This document shows positions 45,005 to 56,900 of a stretch of DNA of 64,000 nucleotides, one piece after another. The position numbers and the translations under genes were made by a program. The first letter of the stretch is position 1. Each line of letters starts with the position of its first letter. Below the pieces are notes generated by a model. That model ran no database searches, had not been told where the DNA came from, and saw only the letters and a program-made list of their open reading frames with translations. This DNA is from Cristatella mucedo (Eukaryota > Bryozoa > Phylactolaemata > Cristatellidae), in NCBI GenBank assembly GCA_009760855.2, contig WPIO01000146.1, positions 246,001 to 310,000 on the forward strand. The letters run 5' to 3'.

Positions 45005-46305
45005 CCACTGTCGTACAACGATGGTCAATCGTCTGGTAAGCTCACTTCTGTTGGTATTCGCTCTCTACTGTTGTCAGTTTTGGCATGTATAAATCGCACT
45101 ATCGTCAGCTATATATTAGCTTCGGCTGTTAGGTAACGCGCGTAACATTTTTAGGCGTATGTGATACGGCCAGCTGGGGGTCAGCCGGCTAGGCCAAGCC
45201 TGCTTTTTGACTTGGAGTCGGACGGGCGATGACTCACATTCATTTAGGCTGTTGTGGAGACGAAATCGTGCGTGAAGGCTTGTAATAAAGGGGCTCACAT
45301 AATCATCAGCTCCGACTTGTGTGATTGCTTTACGCTTATCTAAGCATCAAAACTTCTTTGTCACCAGGTCTTGGTTGTAAATTTTCTTGCAGCAAGTTGT
45401 AAGCACTGAGACAAAACAGGCTTTACGAAATATATGGTCAATACAAAAATTATTTTTTGTCCACCAACGTTAAAGCAACAAATCCCAGAACGTTTCACCA
45501 ACCCATGCCCACCGAGTAGCATGTAGCTGAAAGCATAAGAAAAGGAATGATATATGGCACGAGTACTATTAGCCCCTCATCCCAGAAGTCATTGACCGTA
45601 AACAACACTTCCGATCAGCTTCCCTCGGACTTGAAGCTGCGTACATGGCGATGGCGTGGCAGCTCTGCCGTATATTCTTAGCTAGATACCGTAGGCAAAT
45701 TATGCTGCCGCTAGGCCAAATCCCCACGACTGCATAGTAGCCTACTACCTAAGACTAGTCGCTTTAAATATCCCATGCGCCTGTCTGTCTCAACGTTAAT
45801 ATACCACATATTCATCTGGAGCCGTAGGGATATGGACGTCAAATCATATCGTACACTGAAATTATTGCCAAGACTATTCGTCCTCGTCAGCTTCGTATAA
45901 GTTAGGTGAGCGTTCATCACCGATAAGAGAAATTTCTACAGAGCTTCCTTTGCATCGACGGATTACGGAAGCACCGGATGCAGAATCGTCTACTAGTTAG
46001 CCATGTTGAAATGTATCTGCCCTTCGGCTAGAACTACCGAACCAGGAACCCCAGATTTAAACCTGTCGCAATGTAAACCATAAAAGCTGTCAGTATTTCA
46101 AAAGAGACTGAACCTTTAGGCAGTTAACGCCAAAATGTTTGCTTCTATGTTGAAATTTATAGGTATGACATTGTCTTTACAATTCCATTATCTTCCCTAG
46201 CCTTACAGAGTACAGTGTATGTTGCAAAGTGATTGACAATTAATTACTTATAGTTAGCTCTCACGAAGTAGCCTTGCGCTGCTATTCTAAGAAATAACTC
46301 ACCCT
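45005..46305. other. Unassigned, 1.3 kb
   Basis: No gene or recognised repeat. Confidence 0.3.
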
Positions 46306-46309
46306 TGGG

Positions 46310-46475
46310 TTTAAGCTCGCGAGTATGGTGCTTGTACTTCACGAGCCAGATTGCGGATTCAAGTATTGCAGCAGACCATCATGTATTGCCCACTTCAAGC
46401 AGGGTGATTGCTGCTAGGGGTCTTCTGTGGCCATCTAAATGATGCCGTGTGATCTAATAACTTTCACTCTCTACT
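46310..46475 (+). mobile_element. Decayed tRNA-derived SINE
   Basis: GGATTCAAGTATTGCAGCAG (box B remnant), TGTATTGCCCACTTCAAGCA and GGGGTCTTCTGTGGCCATCT follow the SINE body order seen at 22855-23030. Confidence 0.6.
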
Positions 46476-46739
46476 TTACGTCCAGCTGTGAGTACGGTAA
46501 AACATTTCAATAGTCTACACTCAGTCGGATGACTTTTATGCCAATAGGGAGGTTCAGTTTACAAGGAGGTAAAACAATGGTCTATCTTGTTGTTAAGTTA
46601 ATTCTGTCACCCGTACGAAAAGCCCAGTTTCATCGCTATCCGCTTTGTGATTATGGTTACTATGTGTTACTATATGTTACTTTGTGGTTTGTGGTTACTA
46701 TGAAGAGCCGCATATGACTTATCGTATGGAGAACAAAGC

Positions 46740-47065
46740 AATAAGCGGTTTTGGCCCAGTGGTTAAGGTGCTCACCCCGACCAAGGTTCGGCCGAGGTCG
46801 TGGGCTCGAGCCCTGTGGCAGCCGTAATGGCTCACTAGGTATGGCGATTGCTTTTCACGACCTCGGTCCCAAGGTCGTGGGTTCGAATCCTGTGGTGGGC
46901 GATCCTTTATCGCCGCTGCAAGAGGTGGTGATAGCCATTAAGGCTCTTCTGTCTCTATACAAAAAGAGGCTGTTAAATCAGCTTGTATTTTTTTCTGCGA
47001 AGCTCTTGAATAGACATTAAGTTTTCTTAGGGGGCAATATAAATTAATTACATACATAAATGAAT
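46740..47065 (+). mobile_element. SINE with two tRNA-like heads
   Basis: Head 1 (46746-46825) has box A TGGCCCAGTGG and box B-like GGGCTCGAGCCC. Head 2 (46828-46905) has TGGCTCACTAGGTATGGCG and a perfect box B, GGTTCGAATCC. The body (AGCCATTAAGGCTCTTCTGT, AGAGGCTGTTAAATC) and a hairpin-like tail follow (ATTAAGTTTTCTTAGGGGGC then AATATAAATTAATTAC). Confidence 0.82.
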
Positions 47066-47069
47066 TGCA

Positions 47070-48080
47070 TAATAACTTATTAATGTTGATCCCTCCTCGT
47101 CGCCAACGCCAGAGGCCAGGAAGCGGTGGTGTAAAACGCCCGAACTATTTTGCCGAGGCTTTTCGACGCCTCAGGTGAGGTTGATTTGGCCATGTTCTGT
47201 CAGTTCTGGTGATAACCAACAAGAATAGAAAGTCGATGTACTGATTAGGTAGAATGCTGCACACATGGAGTGCGAGTGCTGCATGATTTGGGCTAGGAAT
47301 CCGGAAGCAGATGCCGAATTAAGTTTGATTTGTAGGTCTGATTACAAAATTCGCACACATTCGTTGTTTTACTAAGAATCTTGGTTCGGCTGTTGAGAAA
47401 GATTTTTTTACTGCCTCTGCAAACAGCTTGACTCTATCTCAGCAGACATCGAAGCAACCAAAAGTCTATAGACTCAATGAAGAAATCGTGAAATAGCCTA
47501 CTTGAAAATCAAGACTCGAGGAAGAAATATCTGGAGGAGGGCCAGTGGCGGATAAGTGGAAACCCATGAGTTTAGGCGGGCAATAGCTGCTGAACAGAGC
47601 AGCCTCAGCTAAAGCTTGCTACAGCGGCAGCGTCTAGTCACAAGCCAACAGGGGCCAGGCTTTGATGCACGCTGGTCTCAAAAAACTATCAACATACAAA
47701 AGAAAATAACTTTGTGCACAGAATAGCGTACTTTATAAATAGAACCAGTAACACACGCTAAGTATGAAAAACCAAATCTCCATGTAAGTTTAATTTAAAA
47801 GTAACGTAATGCAAACGCACCTCATATGGGGTTACAGATGAAGCCTAGCAAACTATAATCAATCTGAAAAGTACAAGTGAGTGTGTTTTCATAGAGAGAG
47901 GATGCATACAGAGAGATTTGGCTGTAACTCCTGTTTAGCTGTTTGGACCGAGTTACGATCGCAAAAAGCTAAATTCCGATACTGTGAGCAAACAGCGAAC
48001 AGACACTACGACGCCGGTCAGGCAGGAAGCCTATGAATAGAGCACCGAAGTGTAAATGAGATGCAGTGGGCTGAATGGCA
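47070..48080. other. Unassigned, 1 kb
   Basis: No gene or recognised repeat. Confidence 0.3.
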
Positions 48081-48084
48081 AGCT

Positions 48085-48260
48085 AATTATGTCCTAGGCA
48101 GCGGTGGGGGCAGAAACTTCACGAACAGGTTCGTGGGTTCAGATCCTCCAGCCGGCAATTCTTTATTGCTGTTACAAGCCGGATCAAAATCGCATAGGAT
48201 CTTCAGCCTTTAGACAAAAGCTTGTTGAATCGTGTTATCTTAAGTTGTTCTTGATCTATG
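48085..48260 (+). mobile_element. Decayed tRNA-derived SINE
   Basis: GGTTCGTGGGTTCAGATCCT (box B) followed by TTTATTGCTGTTACAAGCCG and AGGATCTTCAGCCTTTAGAC, in SINE body order. Confidence 0.65.
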
Positions 48261-48264
48261 GAAT

Positions 48265-49735
48265 GTAGAAATGATTTTCAAGCCCTTCAAACCTTTTTTA
48301 ATTAATGACGGTCAGAGATTGCAAATAGTTTAATTTGGCTTAAAAACGTTACGGATTTAACCTTGAAATAAGGCATCAGCTTTAAAGCAATATGTACGGA
48401 ACCCATATAGGCAAAATTAGCGTTTACTATCACCAGAAGTTTGCAAGCATTTACTGAGAAATACTTAAATTTACGAGAAAGAGGCGCTCAGATTAGACAC
48501 CAATAAGTGAATTCTGTACGTAACAAGGAATTCATGGAAATAAATTAAGGATATAACCATGACTGCAGATTAAAATGCGATTAAATGGGTAGCAAATAAA
48601 GCGAATGCAGAGAAGAAATAAAAAAGAAATCAAACGTACAGAGCAGGTTGCAGGTTACATACTAGCACTAAAATTTTGCGAAACTCTAGAAACTAACGAC
48701 ATGGCATCATGGAGCTCTCATTGATACACTGTAGAAATATGATCACCTTAAGCCAGCACGTTCACATTCCTGATTATAAATTACATATAGCAATAGTTTC
48801 AAAAAATAAGAAAGACCATCACTTACTGCTTTGGTTTTTATGGCAGCTCGTGCAGGCCTGAAAGCAGCAGTGATGCCAACCAAGTGAGTTTCTACAAAAA
48901 CCATCGTGTCAAAATGAAATTTTCCAAGAACATCTCTTGTAAATAAATTTTATGGCAAATACATAATCTTAAAATATGTGATACAAAAAAGTAGATGACG
49001 GATCATTTGGAATGAATATATAATTCACTTCCTAGTTGAATGTTGAGCACTTTTCTAAGGTATTGCCCCGAAATTCATATAATTTCAAAAAGACTACCAA
49101 CAAGTAAGGTTTTAAAAGCAGATGCTAGTTCAGTGAGTATTTTTTATGGACAACAGAGAAGGTAATAGTGCTACAGAAGAGCTTACTATCAATTGAGCAA
49201 CTATTTTCTAGAGATAAAAGATTAAAACTTTACTTTAGGCTTGTACAAATGCAGTGGATAATCCATAACAACCGAAAAATCAGATCGAGTTCGAGAGCTG
49301 AAAGTCCTCTTAGCTCAAATCGAAATTTTCTGAATAGCATGCTGCTAACTAAGTCAAGATGAAAAGTGATTAAAAAATGTAAGAATATCTACGTAATAGC
49401 AAAGAGCCACCAACCACCTTAACTAAGGAAATGCAACACCCGATTATGCAGCTTAATTGAGGTAAGCCGCCAGGTAAAAAGAACTTGCAAGCATTCCATT
49501 GTCATCCCCCATGACCACCAGTTAGTAAGATTTCTGGCTCTTATCATGCACTGAATATCATGTTCACTTATGAACGCAAACAAAGTTCTCGGAAACAAAA
49601 AAGACAAGTTCACCAGGGGATGCATTGAAAGTGGTAGCAGGTGGTGTCTATCTGAGATAGTTGAGCAGGCTCAGATCGTCGACAGCAATAACCCGGCGTT
49701 GTTAGAATAGCCTGTAATTTCATCCATTACACACA
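48265..49735. other. Unassigned, AT-rich, 1.5 kb
   Basis: No long frames. A 31-bp stretch at 48827-48857 (minus) sits between TTTCAG and GTAAGT, but nothing else supports an exon. Confidence 0.35.
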
Positions 49736-49753
49736 CCCACACCACCCACCCCC

Positions 49754-49755
49754 CA

Positions 49756-49834
<79 letters not shown>
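49754..49834. repeat. (ACGC)n-(CA)n microsatellite
   Basis: About five ACGC units then about 30 CA units. Confidence 0.97.
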
Positions 49835-49837
<3 letters not shown>

Positions 49838-49889
49838 TATTGAATATATGTATTCCTGTAGGCTATCAACAGAGCCCTAGGCTGGCACT

Positions 49890-50085
49890 GTACCGATCTC
49901 GCTGTGGTCTTTAAGCTCGTTTTGATAGCCTGGATTGCTCGTTCTGCTGCATCATTGGAAATCGGATGGTTTGGCGGTGTGAATTGGGTAGCGAATACCA
50001 TTTTGCACACAGAATCCCCAAAAGTCGTGTTCCGTCAACTGGGGTCCATTACCCGACACAAATTGCTCAAATTTTGGTACCGGCA
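49890..50085 (-). pseudogene. Ty3/gypsy integrase core fragment
   Basis: The minus strand reads FVSGNGPQLTEHDFWGFCVQ then NGIRY. After a frame break it reads NDAAERAIQAIKTSLK. These match the second half of the retroviral-type integrase core (SDNGPQFTS..F...NGI....; SNGAAERAVQ). The catalytic aspartate of the first motif is Gly here, and the catalytic Glu is kept. Frameshifts make it a dead remnant. Confidence 0.75.
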
Positions 50086-50169
50086 GCTAAGCCATTTAGA
50101 ACCCGGACCGCATTTTGAAAGTGGCTGCTCGCATTTCTACGGACAAATCTACTTAAGTGTGCTCTATTA

Positions 50170-51065
50170 GTATGATCAAGTAGACTCGGACTCTGCAAAC
50201 GTTATAGGCCGACTCAATTGTCAACATTGAAATGGAAACACTGCAGGAACATTCATGCAACACACGAGAGAAGAACCGTAGCTTGCCAGCTCTTTGGCAG
50301 CAATCACGATCAATCGCAGGCCACAAGAAGTAGCTGCCGGTCGAGGAATTTATTTAAGCGACATCGGCATCCGGATGGCATTGAGTTCGAATAGCAAGCG
50401 TTGACGCTGTGCCGTGGGTACAAGGACATAAGTCCTCCTTAATAGGCGACTACAGGTTGGTAGTCAGTTGGTCTTTCCTGATGAATGACGGCCGCAGGGC
50501 TTTGTGATTCGTCGGTCAACCTTCCATGACGACGCGACACACTCGTTGAAACCGCTGATCACCGGCTGTTGCAGATACAACATTAGTTGTTTTCTCCCAT
50601 GTAGCTCTTACACATATGAAATGGCGTAATCGAGCATTCTGGGGGATTTGCGTTTCCTCACTCACTGGCGGTCTTGGTAATCCATGAGCTCTGCCTAGGT
50701 ACCAGCGGTATATACTGCTGGCATCACTACTTTTGCGTCAATCCGATGAGAAAAAAATTTGCAGTTCCTTGATCATGCACGTAGCGGCTCATAAATAAAA
50801 GGCACGTGTATCCACGCGTTGGAAAACATTCTCAAACCGCTCGTCACGTTTTTCATCTGGAAAAGCACGATTACAATATCTTCGAAGTAAGATGAAGCTG
50901 GAAGGTACTGACGAATCTGCACCTTAATGCTTTGGAACACTGCTCGAGCCGTAGACACTTCACGTGGCATTTGTACAGCATCAGCCACTTGGGCGTATTA
51001 ATGAGCAATGTCTTAACTCCAACGTGAGTAGCGATCGATCTATCAAGTTGTTATAATAATTTCTA
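50170..51065. other. Unassigned
   Basis: No clear gene. It may include more gypsy debris upstream of the integrase fragment on the minus strand. Confidence 0.3.
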
Positions 51066-51342
51066 AAATATTATACTTTTGCTTTGATCCCTTCCAGCCC
51101 TCGAGCACGTCGAATTCTCTAAACACTATTGCTGCATGTGTCAATAACACCCACACATTGATGGCAGCAAACTTTCTTAAATTAAATGACGACAAAACCG
51201 ACTTACTATTTATGGGCAAACCAAGCGTGATTCAGAAATTGGAAAGGCTAACGCTCAAAATCGCCTCAGCCAGCATATCCCCTGTTGGATCTGCACTTAA
51301 TCTTGGTGTCCGGTTCTAAAGTAACCTTTCATTAGACGAGCG

Positions 51343-53286
51343 CATGTTTGTATGTATCTCCATCTGTAACTCCAAAAAGTCATAAATACCATGTGGGTGT
51401 TACGCAGGAGAGTTTTGTATATCGAGCACTCACAGCCTAAGCGGCTTTCGGTACACATTCGGTAGCTAAAATACTTCGTCTCACGCAACAAAGATAAAGT
51501 GGGAAGCATAGAAGAGTCAGCAGAGCAGTTGAGGTAGCGAGTAGCATGAAAGTAGCAGCTCAGGACCGCTGAAAAGGATGTGCCATAGTCGGCAGTAGGA
51601 GAGTAGTTGTCATTGCATGAGAATTGTGGAACCGAGTGCCACAGTCTAGGACCTGCAGAGCTAAAGCTTCTGTCGCCAACTGTCTTTAAGCGGAGGAATG
51701 GGACAGCTAATTTGTTGTCCACACAGGACCTGAGGGTGCGAACAGGCTGAAACTGATGCAGCAGTTCAGCTAGGTACAAAGGAGCAAAGCCCTGGCGGGC
51801 CTTGTGGGTCAGCGTAAGAACTTTGCTCTGTATCCTTTGCTCAACCGGCAACCATCTTTGCTCTTTAGCAAAGGAGACACGTGCTCAAACTTCTGGGACT
51901 TGAAGACTAGCCTTGCGGCCATATTCACAGTCAGCTGCAGTGGCCTAGTCGCCTTTTTTGGTCGCCCAGCCAATGGGGAATTGCAATAATCAAGCCAAGA
52001 CAGAACAAAGGAGCTAGTTACATCTTTGCATGCCACTGTGGAAGACAGCTCCTAATCTTGGATAGGGATCGGACGTGATGGCTAGCTGCAGAAGCAGTCT
52101 TCTGAATAAAGCTTTGAAAATTGAGGCAGCTGTCGAAAACGACACCTAAATTTCAAGAACGAGGTGACGGTCGCACAAGAGCATCACCTATTAGAAGAGC
52201 AAAGCCCTTTGATCCAGGCATACGCTTAGGGTGTCCTATGAGCAGTAGTTCGGTTTTATAGTTATTTAATTTCAGGAAGTTTTCCGACATCCAGGATCGA
52301 ATATCGGCAAGGCAAGAATTCAATTTTTCAGTTGCTACAGCATATTCCGACGGTTTGAATAATAATAATAATAAGGATAATTATAATGCACTTGATAAAG
52401 CGCCCTCAGAGAACTAAATCTCTCTTTCTACGAGCTTTAAATTTGCTGCAAAGGGAAATGCAATTGAATGGTGAGTAATATCATGCTTGATAAACAAACA
52501 AAATGAATAACATGGTTAGGAGTGAGATGCACAGGGTCAGCACGAAAATGACAATTACAACTGAGTAAGCTCCATGGGCCTTAATCAATTTTCCCAGAGG
52601 TTATATATAATTAGAGAACAGCAAGGGACCGAGTACAGACCCTTGAGGGACTCCACAAGTGACCTTTCTCGCGTGAGACCTGACCCCCACACGACATGGA
52701 TTGAAAACGATCAGACAAGTATGACTTAAACCACGCCAGTGCTTCGTCTGCCAAACCGATCGTTGTTCTCAATCGTTCAAGCAGAACCTCTTGAATAATG
52801 GTGTCGAAGGCAACAGACAGATCCAGCAAAGCTAGGGCAGTGACATTCCCGTCGTCGTTGCCACATAGAATGTCCTTGTTAGCACGGAGGAGAGCAGTTT
52901 CAGTGGAGTGCTGCCTCTTGAGCCCTGATTGAAATGTTTCTGACATGTCATTGTTTTCAATATGTTTAAACAGCTGCTTAGCAACCATTTTTTCAAGAAT
53001 TTTTGACAATAAAGGAAGAAGGGAAACTAGGCAAAAGTTTGCTAGGACCTCTGTGTCTAATCCAGGCTTTTTAAGTATGGGTCTAACGATTTCAGATTTG
53101 AAGGAATTGGGGACGACCCCTTTTTCCAGAGAAGCATTACAAATCTTGGTTATGGCAGGGCTAAGTTTTTCTGCTAGTGAAGACCACAGAGACGAAGGTA
53201 TAGGGTTTTCATGAGATGAGCTCTTTTTGTTTGACCTTATTAAGTTAGCCACATTGCAGGCAGAAACCTCGGAGAACCTTGTAAGG
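51343..53286 (-). mobile_element. LINE family B, inside a family A copy and itself interrupted
   Basis: The terminus (ATCTCCATCTGTAACTCC) is at 51348. The ORF2 end is an open 184-codon frame (51851-51297), followed by the rest of the thumb region. 52361-52541 is a foreign family A tail, then RT continues to 53286 (open 229-codon frame with LLDLSVAFDTIIQEVLLERL). The YADD region is the point of interruption. Confidence 0.87.
52361..52541 (-). mobile_element. Family A tail inserted in LINE B
   Basis: About 180 bp: ATT tail (plus AATAATAATAATAAGG), hairpin, and part of the 3' UTR to CAGGGTCAGCA. It is flanked by GAAT / GAAAAT. It falls just after the B catalytic YADD codons (minus strand). Confidence 0.82.
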
Positions 53287-53939
53287 AAGCTCCTATTCAA
53301 GTCCGCCTACTTTCAGCTACACAACATTGCTGAAATTCGGGCTTTTTTAGACAGGGATACCGCATCTAAATGGGTCCATGCATTTTTGACATCCCTTATA
53401 GACTTCGGTGACTTACTGCTTGCTGGTCTACCGGACTGTGCAATCACGCACTTACTGTTGGTGTAACAATCTACAGCTAGGCTGTCTGTCGTGAGCGTCG
53501 TAATTGCCGCAGCCTACCACTTCTTGCCGACCAGCACTGCCTTACGATCAAGTAGTGCATCGATTTCAGGGTTCTGCCACTTACTTTCAGGTCCTTTTAT
53601 TCTCCGGCTCCAGCCTAACTATCAGAACTACTCTATCTAACTACCGTGTGAAGAATCCAACACCCGGCCTGCTGTTCTGACTCGAAGAGTTTAGCCGGAC
53701 CTCGTACGAGCCTCAAAACCGTTGGAGACCGTGCCTTTAGTAACTATGCTCCCGAAGCCTAGAGCTCACTCCTATGCACGTCGCAACGTCCCCTGACACA
53801 ACGACATTTATAAAGAAGCTTAAACGCACCTGCTTATTACTGCATTTGCTGGGTCTTTGCGATTCATCCTTCATGAGCATATACATGCTTTAACTATGCC
53901 TGCTACTCGCGGATGTTACTACTAAACATTTTGTAATGC

Positions 53940-56900
53940 CTTACATGCTAAGCCATTAGACCATTGCAGATGGCTATGAATATAGCTGCAAGAATAGTTT
54001 TCAAGTCCCAGAGGTTTGACCAAGTGTCTCCTTTTCTAAAAGGCCTTGGATACCTGCAGGTTGATCATCGGTTACAGAGCAAAGTTCTTACGCTAACCCA
54101 CAAGGCCTGCCACGGCTTGGCTCCTCCATGCATAGCTGATCCGCTGTGCCAGGTGCAGCCTCCTCGTGCCCTTAGGTCCTGAATGGAAAATAAATTAGCC
54201 GTTCCATTCGTCCGCTTAAAAACTGTTGGCGAAAGAAGCTTTAGCTCTGCAGGCCCTATAGACTGGAACTCACCTCCACAAACCTTACGCAACGACAGCT
54301 CTTGCAGCCGAATATGGCTCATCCTTATCAGCAGTCCTGAGCTGCAACTTCCATGTTACTCACTACCTCAACTGCTCTATTGACACTGCTATGCTTCCCA
54401 CTTTCTCTTGGTTGCGTGAGATGAAGTCTGTTGGCTATCGAATGCGTACCGAAAGCCGCGTAGGCTGTAAGTGCACTATACCAAACTCTTCTGCGTAGCA
54501 GAATTTTTTCATCATTCTCGCTTTTACAATAATTCTCGCCTCCTGACATAGAGCGCTCTAACGTGCGTTCGTGTTCGTTTCAGAATTCTTCCGAAAACCG
54601 AAGTTCTTGCGAACATCGTATACGGAAACGATACAGCTAAGACCTGTTTAAAGTTATTCTGATTGTTATTTGACCGTAGTGCGTAAGAAATTACGTGCCT
54701 ATGGACATCTAAACGCTTATTGCTTCGGGCTGCTGGGTCTCCCACGCCAGCGGCTGCCTTAGCTACGACGGCGGCTAGTAACCTACTTGTTAGTTATGAT
54801 CGTCAGCAGCTGCTATCGCTTCGTCATCGTAGATCAAATGCATTTCCAGATATTATTGTTGCTGCTAAGATTCATGAACTATGCATTAACAAAAGAAAAG
54901 CACCCGGTAGCCGCCGCGGTGGCCGGAACCGCCAGCTCAGACGCCGCTCGTTGGGCGGGAACTGCGAGCTAAGTACCCGCTCGTTTGGTATTCCTAGCAT
55001 CGTCTCGAACCGCTCAGCACGCTCCCCGGCATGCGTCACCGTAAATCTCTCTAACTTTGTGGTCATCAGGCCTGTTGTAAGACAATTGGCCAGACTTAAC
55101 GCTTGCCTTTGGAATCCTCGCTCAATGTGCAATAAACCTCTAGTAATAAACGACATAATTTCTAAAAATGGTATCGACCTGCTCGCCCTAACTGAAACTT
55201 GGCTGAAATCGATAAACTGCCCGACAATTAAAGACGCAACCCCATCTGGTTTCTCGTTCTTTCACACCCCTAGATCAATCAAAACTGGAGGTGGAGTTGC
55301 TATTATCGTGTGCTCGAAATTCAACTTCAAGCCATTTGCAGTACCCTCGAAGCAGTCTTTTGAATCAATTGTCCTGGTCTCACCCGAAAACAAGCTACCG
55401 ATAGTGGCAGTAGTCTATCGACCACCAGGTACCAAATCCTCCTTTATCTCAGATTTCTCCGATCTCATTTCGATTCTGTGTGCAAGAAAGCGATCTCTCC
55501 TCGTTATGAGTAATTTCAACGTTCACTTTGATAACTTATCTGACGCTTTCAGCACCAAATTTCGTGCATTGACTGACTCATTATCTCTTGTGGCTCATGT
55601 GCATGGCCCTACCCACATCAAGGGTCACACACTCGACCAAATTTTCTCATATACCTGCACTTTGTCATCACCAATTATCACCAAATCCTGCTTATCTGAC
55701 CAAATGCAGATCTCATTCAATCTACAGTGTGTGCCCACATCCTCCTCTAAAATAACCGGCGAATCGCGAAACCTCAAGACCCTTGACACCGATGCTGTCC
55801 GTGCGAGAATATCTGCTTCACCGTTGCTGCTGAGTCCTCCCTCCGATCTGTCATCACTGGTAGATTGCTACAACACGACACTAGCTGACACGCTCGACGA
55901 GTTTGAACCTCTGAAAAAGCGCACTGTGTGCCCCCGCCGAGACGGCCTATAGTTTACCACAGACATTAAACTAGCCAAGTCTACTAAACGAAAACTTGAA
56001 AAGGCATACAAAAGATCCGGACTAACTGTCCATCGACAGGCATATGAAGACTACTGTAGGTCGTACCAATCGATCCTAGCAAAGGCCAAGTCTAGCTTCT
56101 AAAGAAACATTGTTGAATCACAGATGCACAATCCAAAAATGCTGATGTCGATAATAAACCATCTCCTCAACCGTTCCCAGGTTAGCTCCTTACCTGATGA
56201 TCCTTGTGATGATCTAGCCGATTGCTTCTCTCGATTATTTGTGCAGAAGATAGACAAGATCTGGGAATCCATCCCTGCGATGACAACCTTCCCACTAGAA
56301 TGCTGTTCCTTGGTTCCTGGCTGCGCCTCAATGTCTACATTTAAGCAGGTCACTAGTGATCTAGTCCTAATGTTCGCATCTCAATCAAAGAAGACAACAA
56401 GTCCTTTGGACCCTATTCTCACTGTCCTGCTCCTACGTTGCATTGATCTGCTGCTGCCATGCATAACCAACATCATTAATATGTCATTAGCCTCAGGTCA
56501 GGTCCCAGCACCTTTCAAAAAAGCTGTAGTCAGGCCACTTCTCAAGAAAGCTACACTGGACCAAGAGAACTTGAGCAACTACCGCTCAGTCTCCCTTCTA
56601 CCATTCCTATCAAAGTTACTGGACCGGGTCATGGCAGACCAGGTAAACTTATATATCGAAACCTCACACCTTGCAAGTAAGTTCCAGTCTGGCTTTAGAG
56701 CTAATCACTCCACAGAGTCAGCATTGCTTCGCTTTTACAACGACCTACTTAGGAATGCAGACACGGGTTGAGTGTCTCTTCTTGTTTTGCTCGATATTTC
56801 GGCACCTTTTGATACCATCGATCACAAAGTTCTTCTAGAGCGCCTCTCATCTCGCCTGGGCATCACTGGCACTGCTCTGCAGTGGTTCAGGTCCTATCTC

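Larger units (their letters stand above)
51070..53920 (+). mobile_element. LINE family A copy, split by LINE family B
   Basis: 51070-51342 (KLNDDKTDLLFMGKPSVIQK-type region up to TTAGACGAGCGCATG) and 53287-53920 (CTACTTTCAGCTACACAACA onward) are consecutive parts of one family A ORF2. The intervening 1.94 kb is a minus-strand family B copy. The frame is full of stops, so this is an old element. Confidence 0.8.

Noticed and set aside
46746-46905. Functional tRNA genes
   Set aside because: A and B boxes are good, but I could not form a proper acceptor stem and anticodon arm, and the sequence runs into a SINE body found elsewhere.
48827-48857. 31-bp minus-strand micro-exon between TTTCAG and GTAAGT, resembling the one at 61208
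   Set aside because: No membrane or Ig exon lies upstream of it as would be needed, so chance splice-like sites are more likely.
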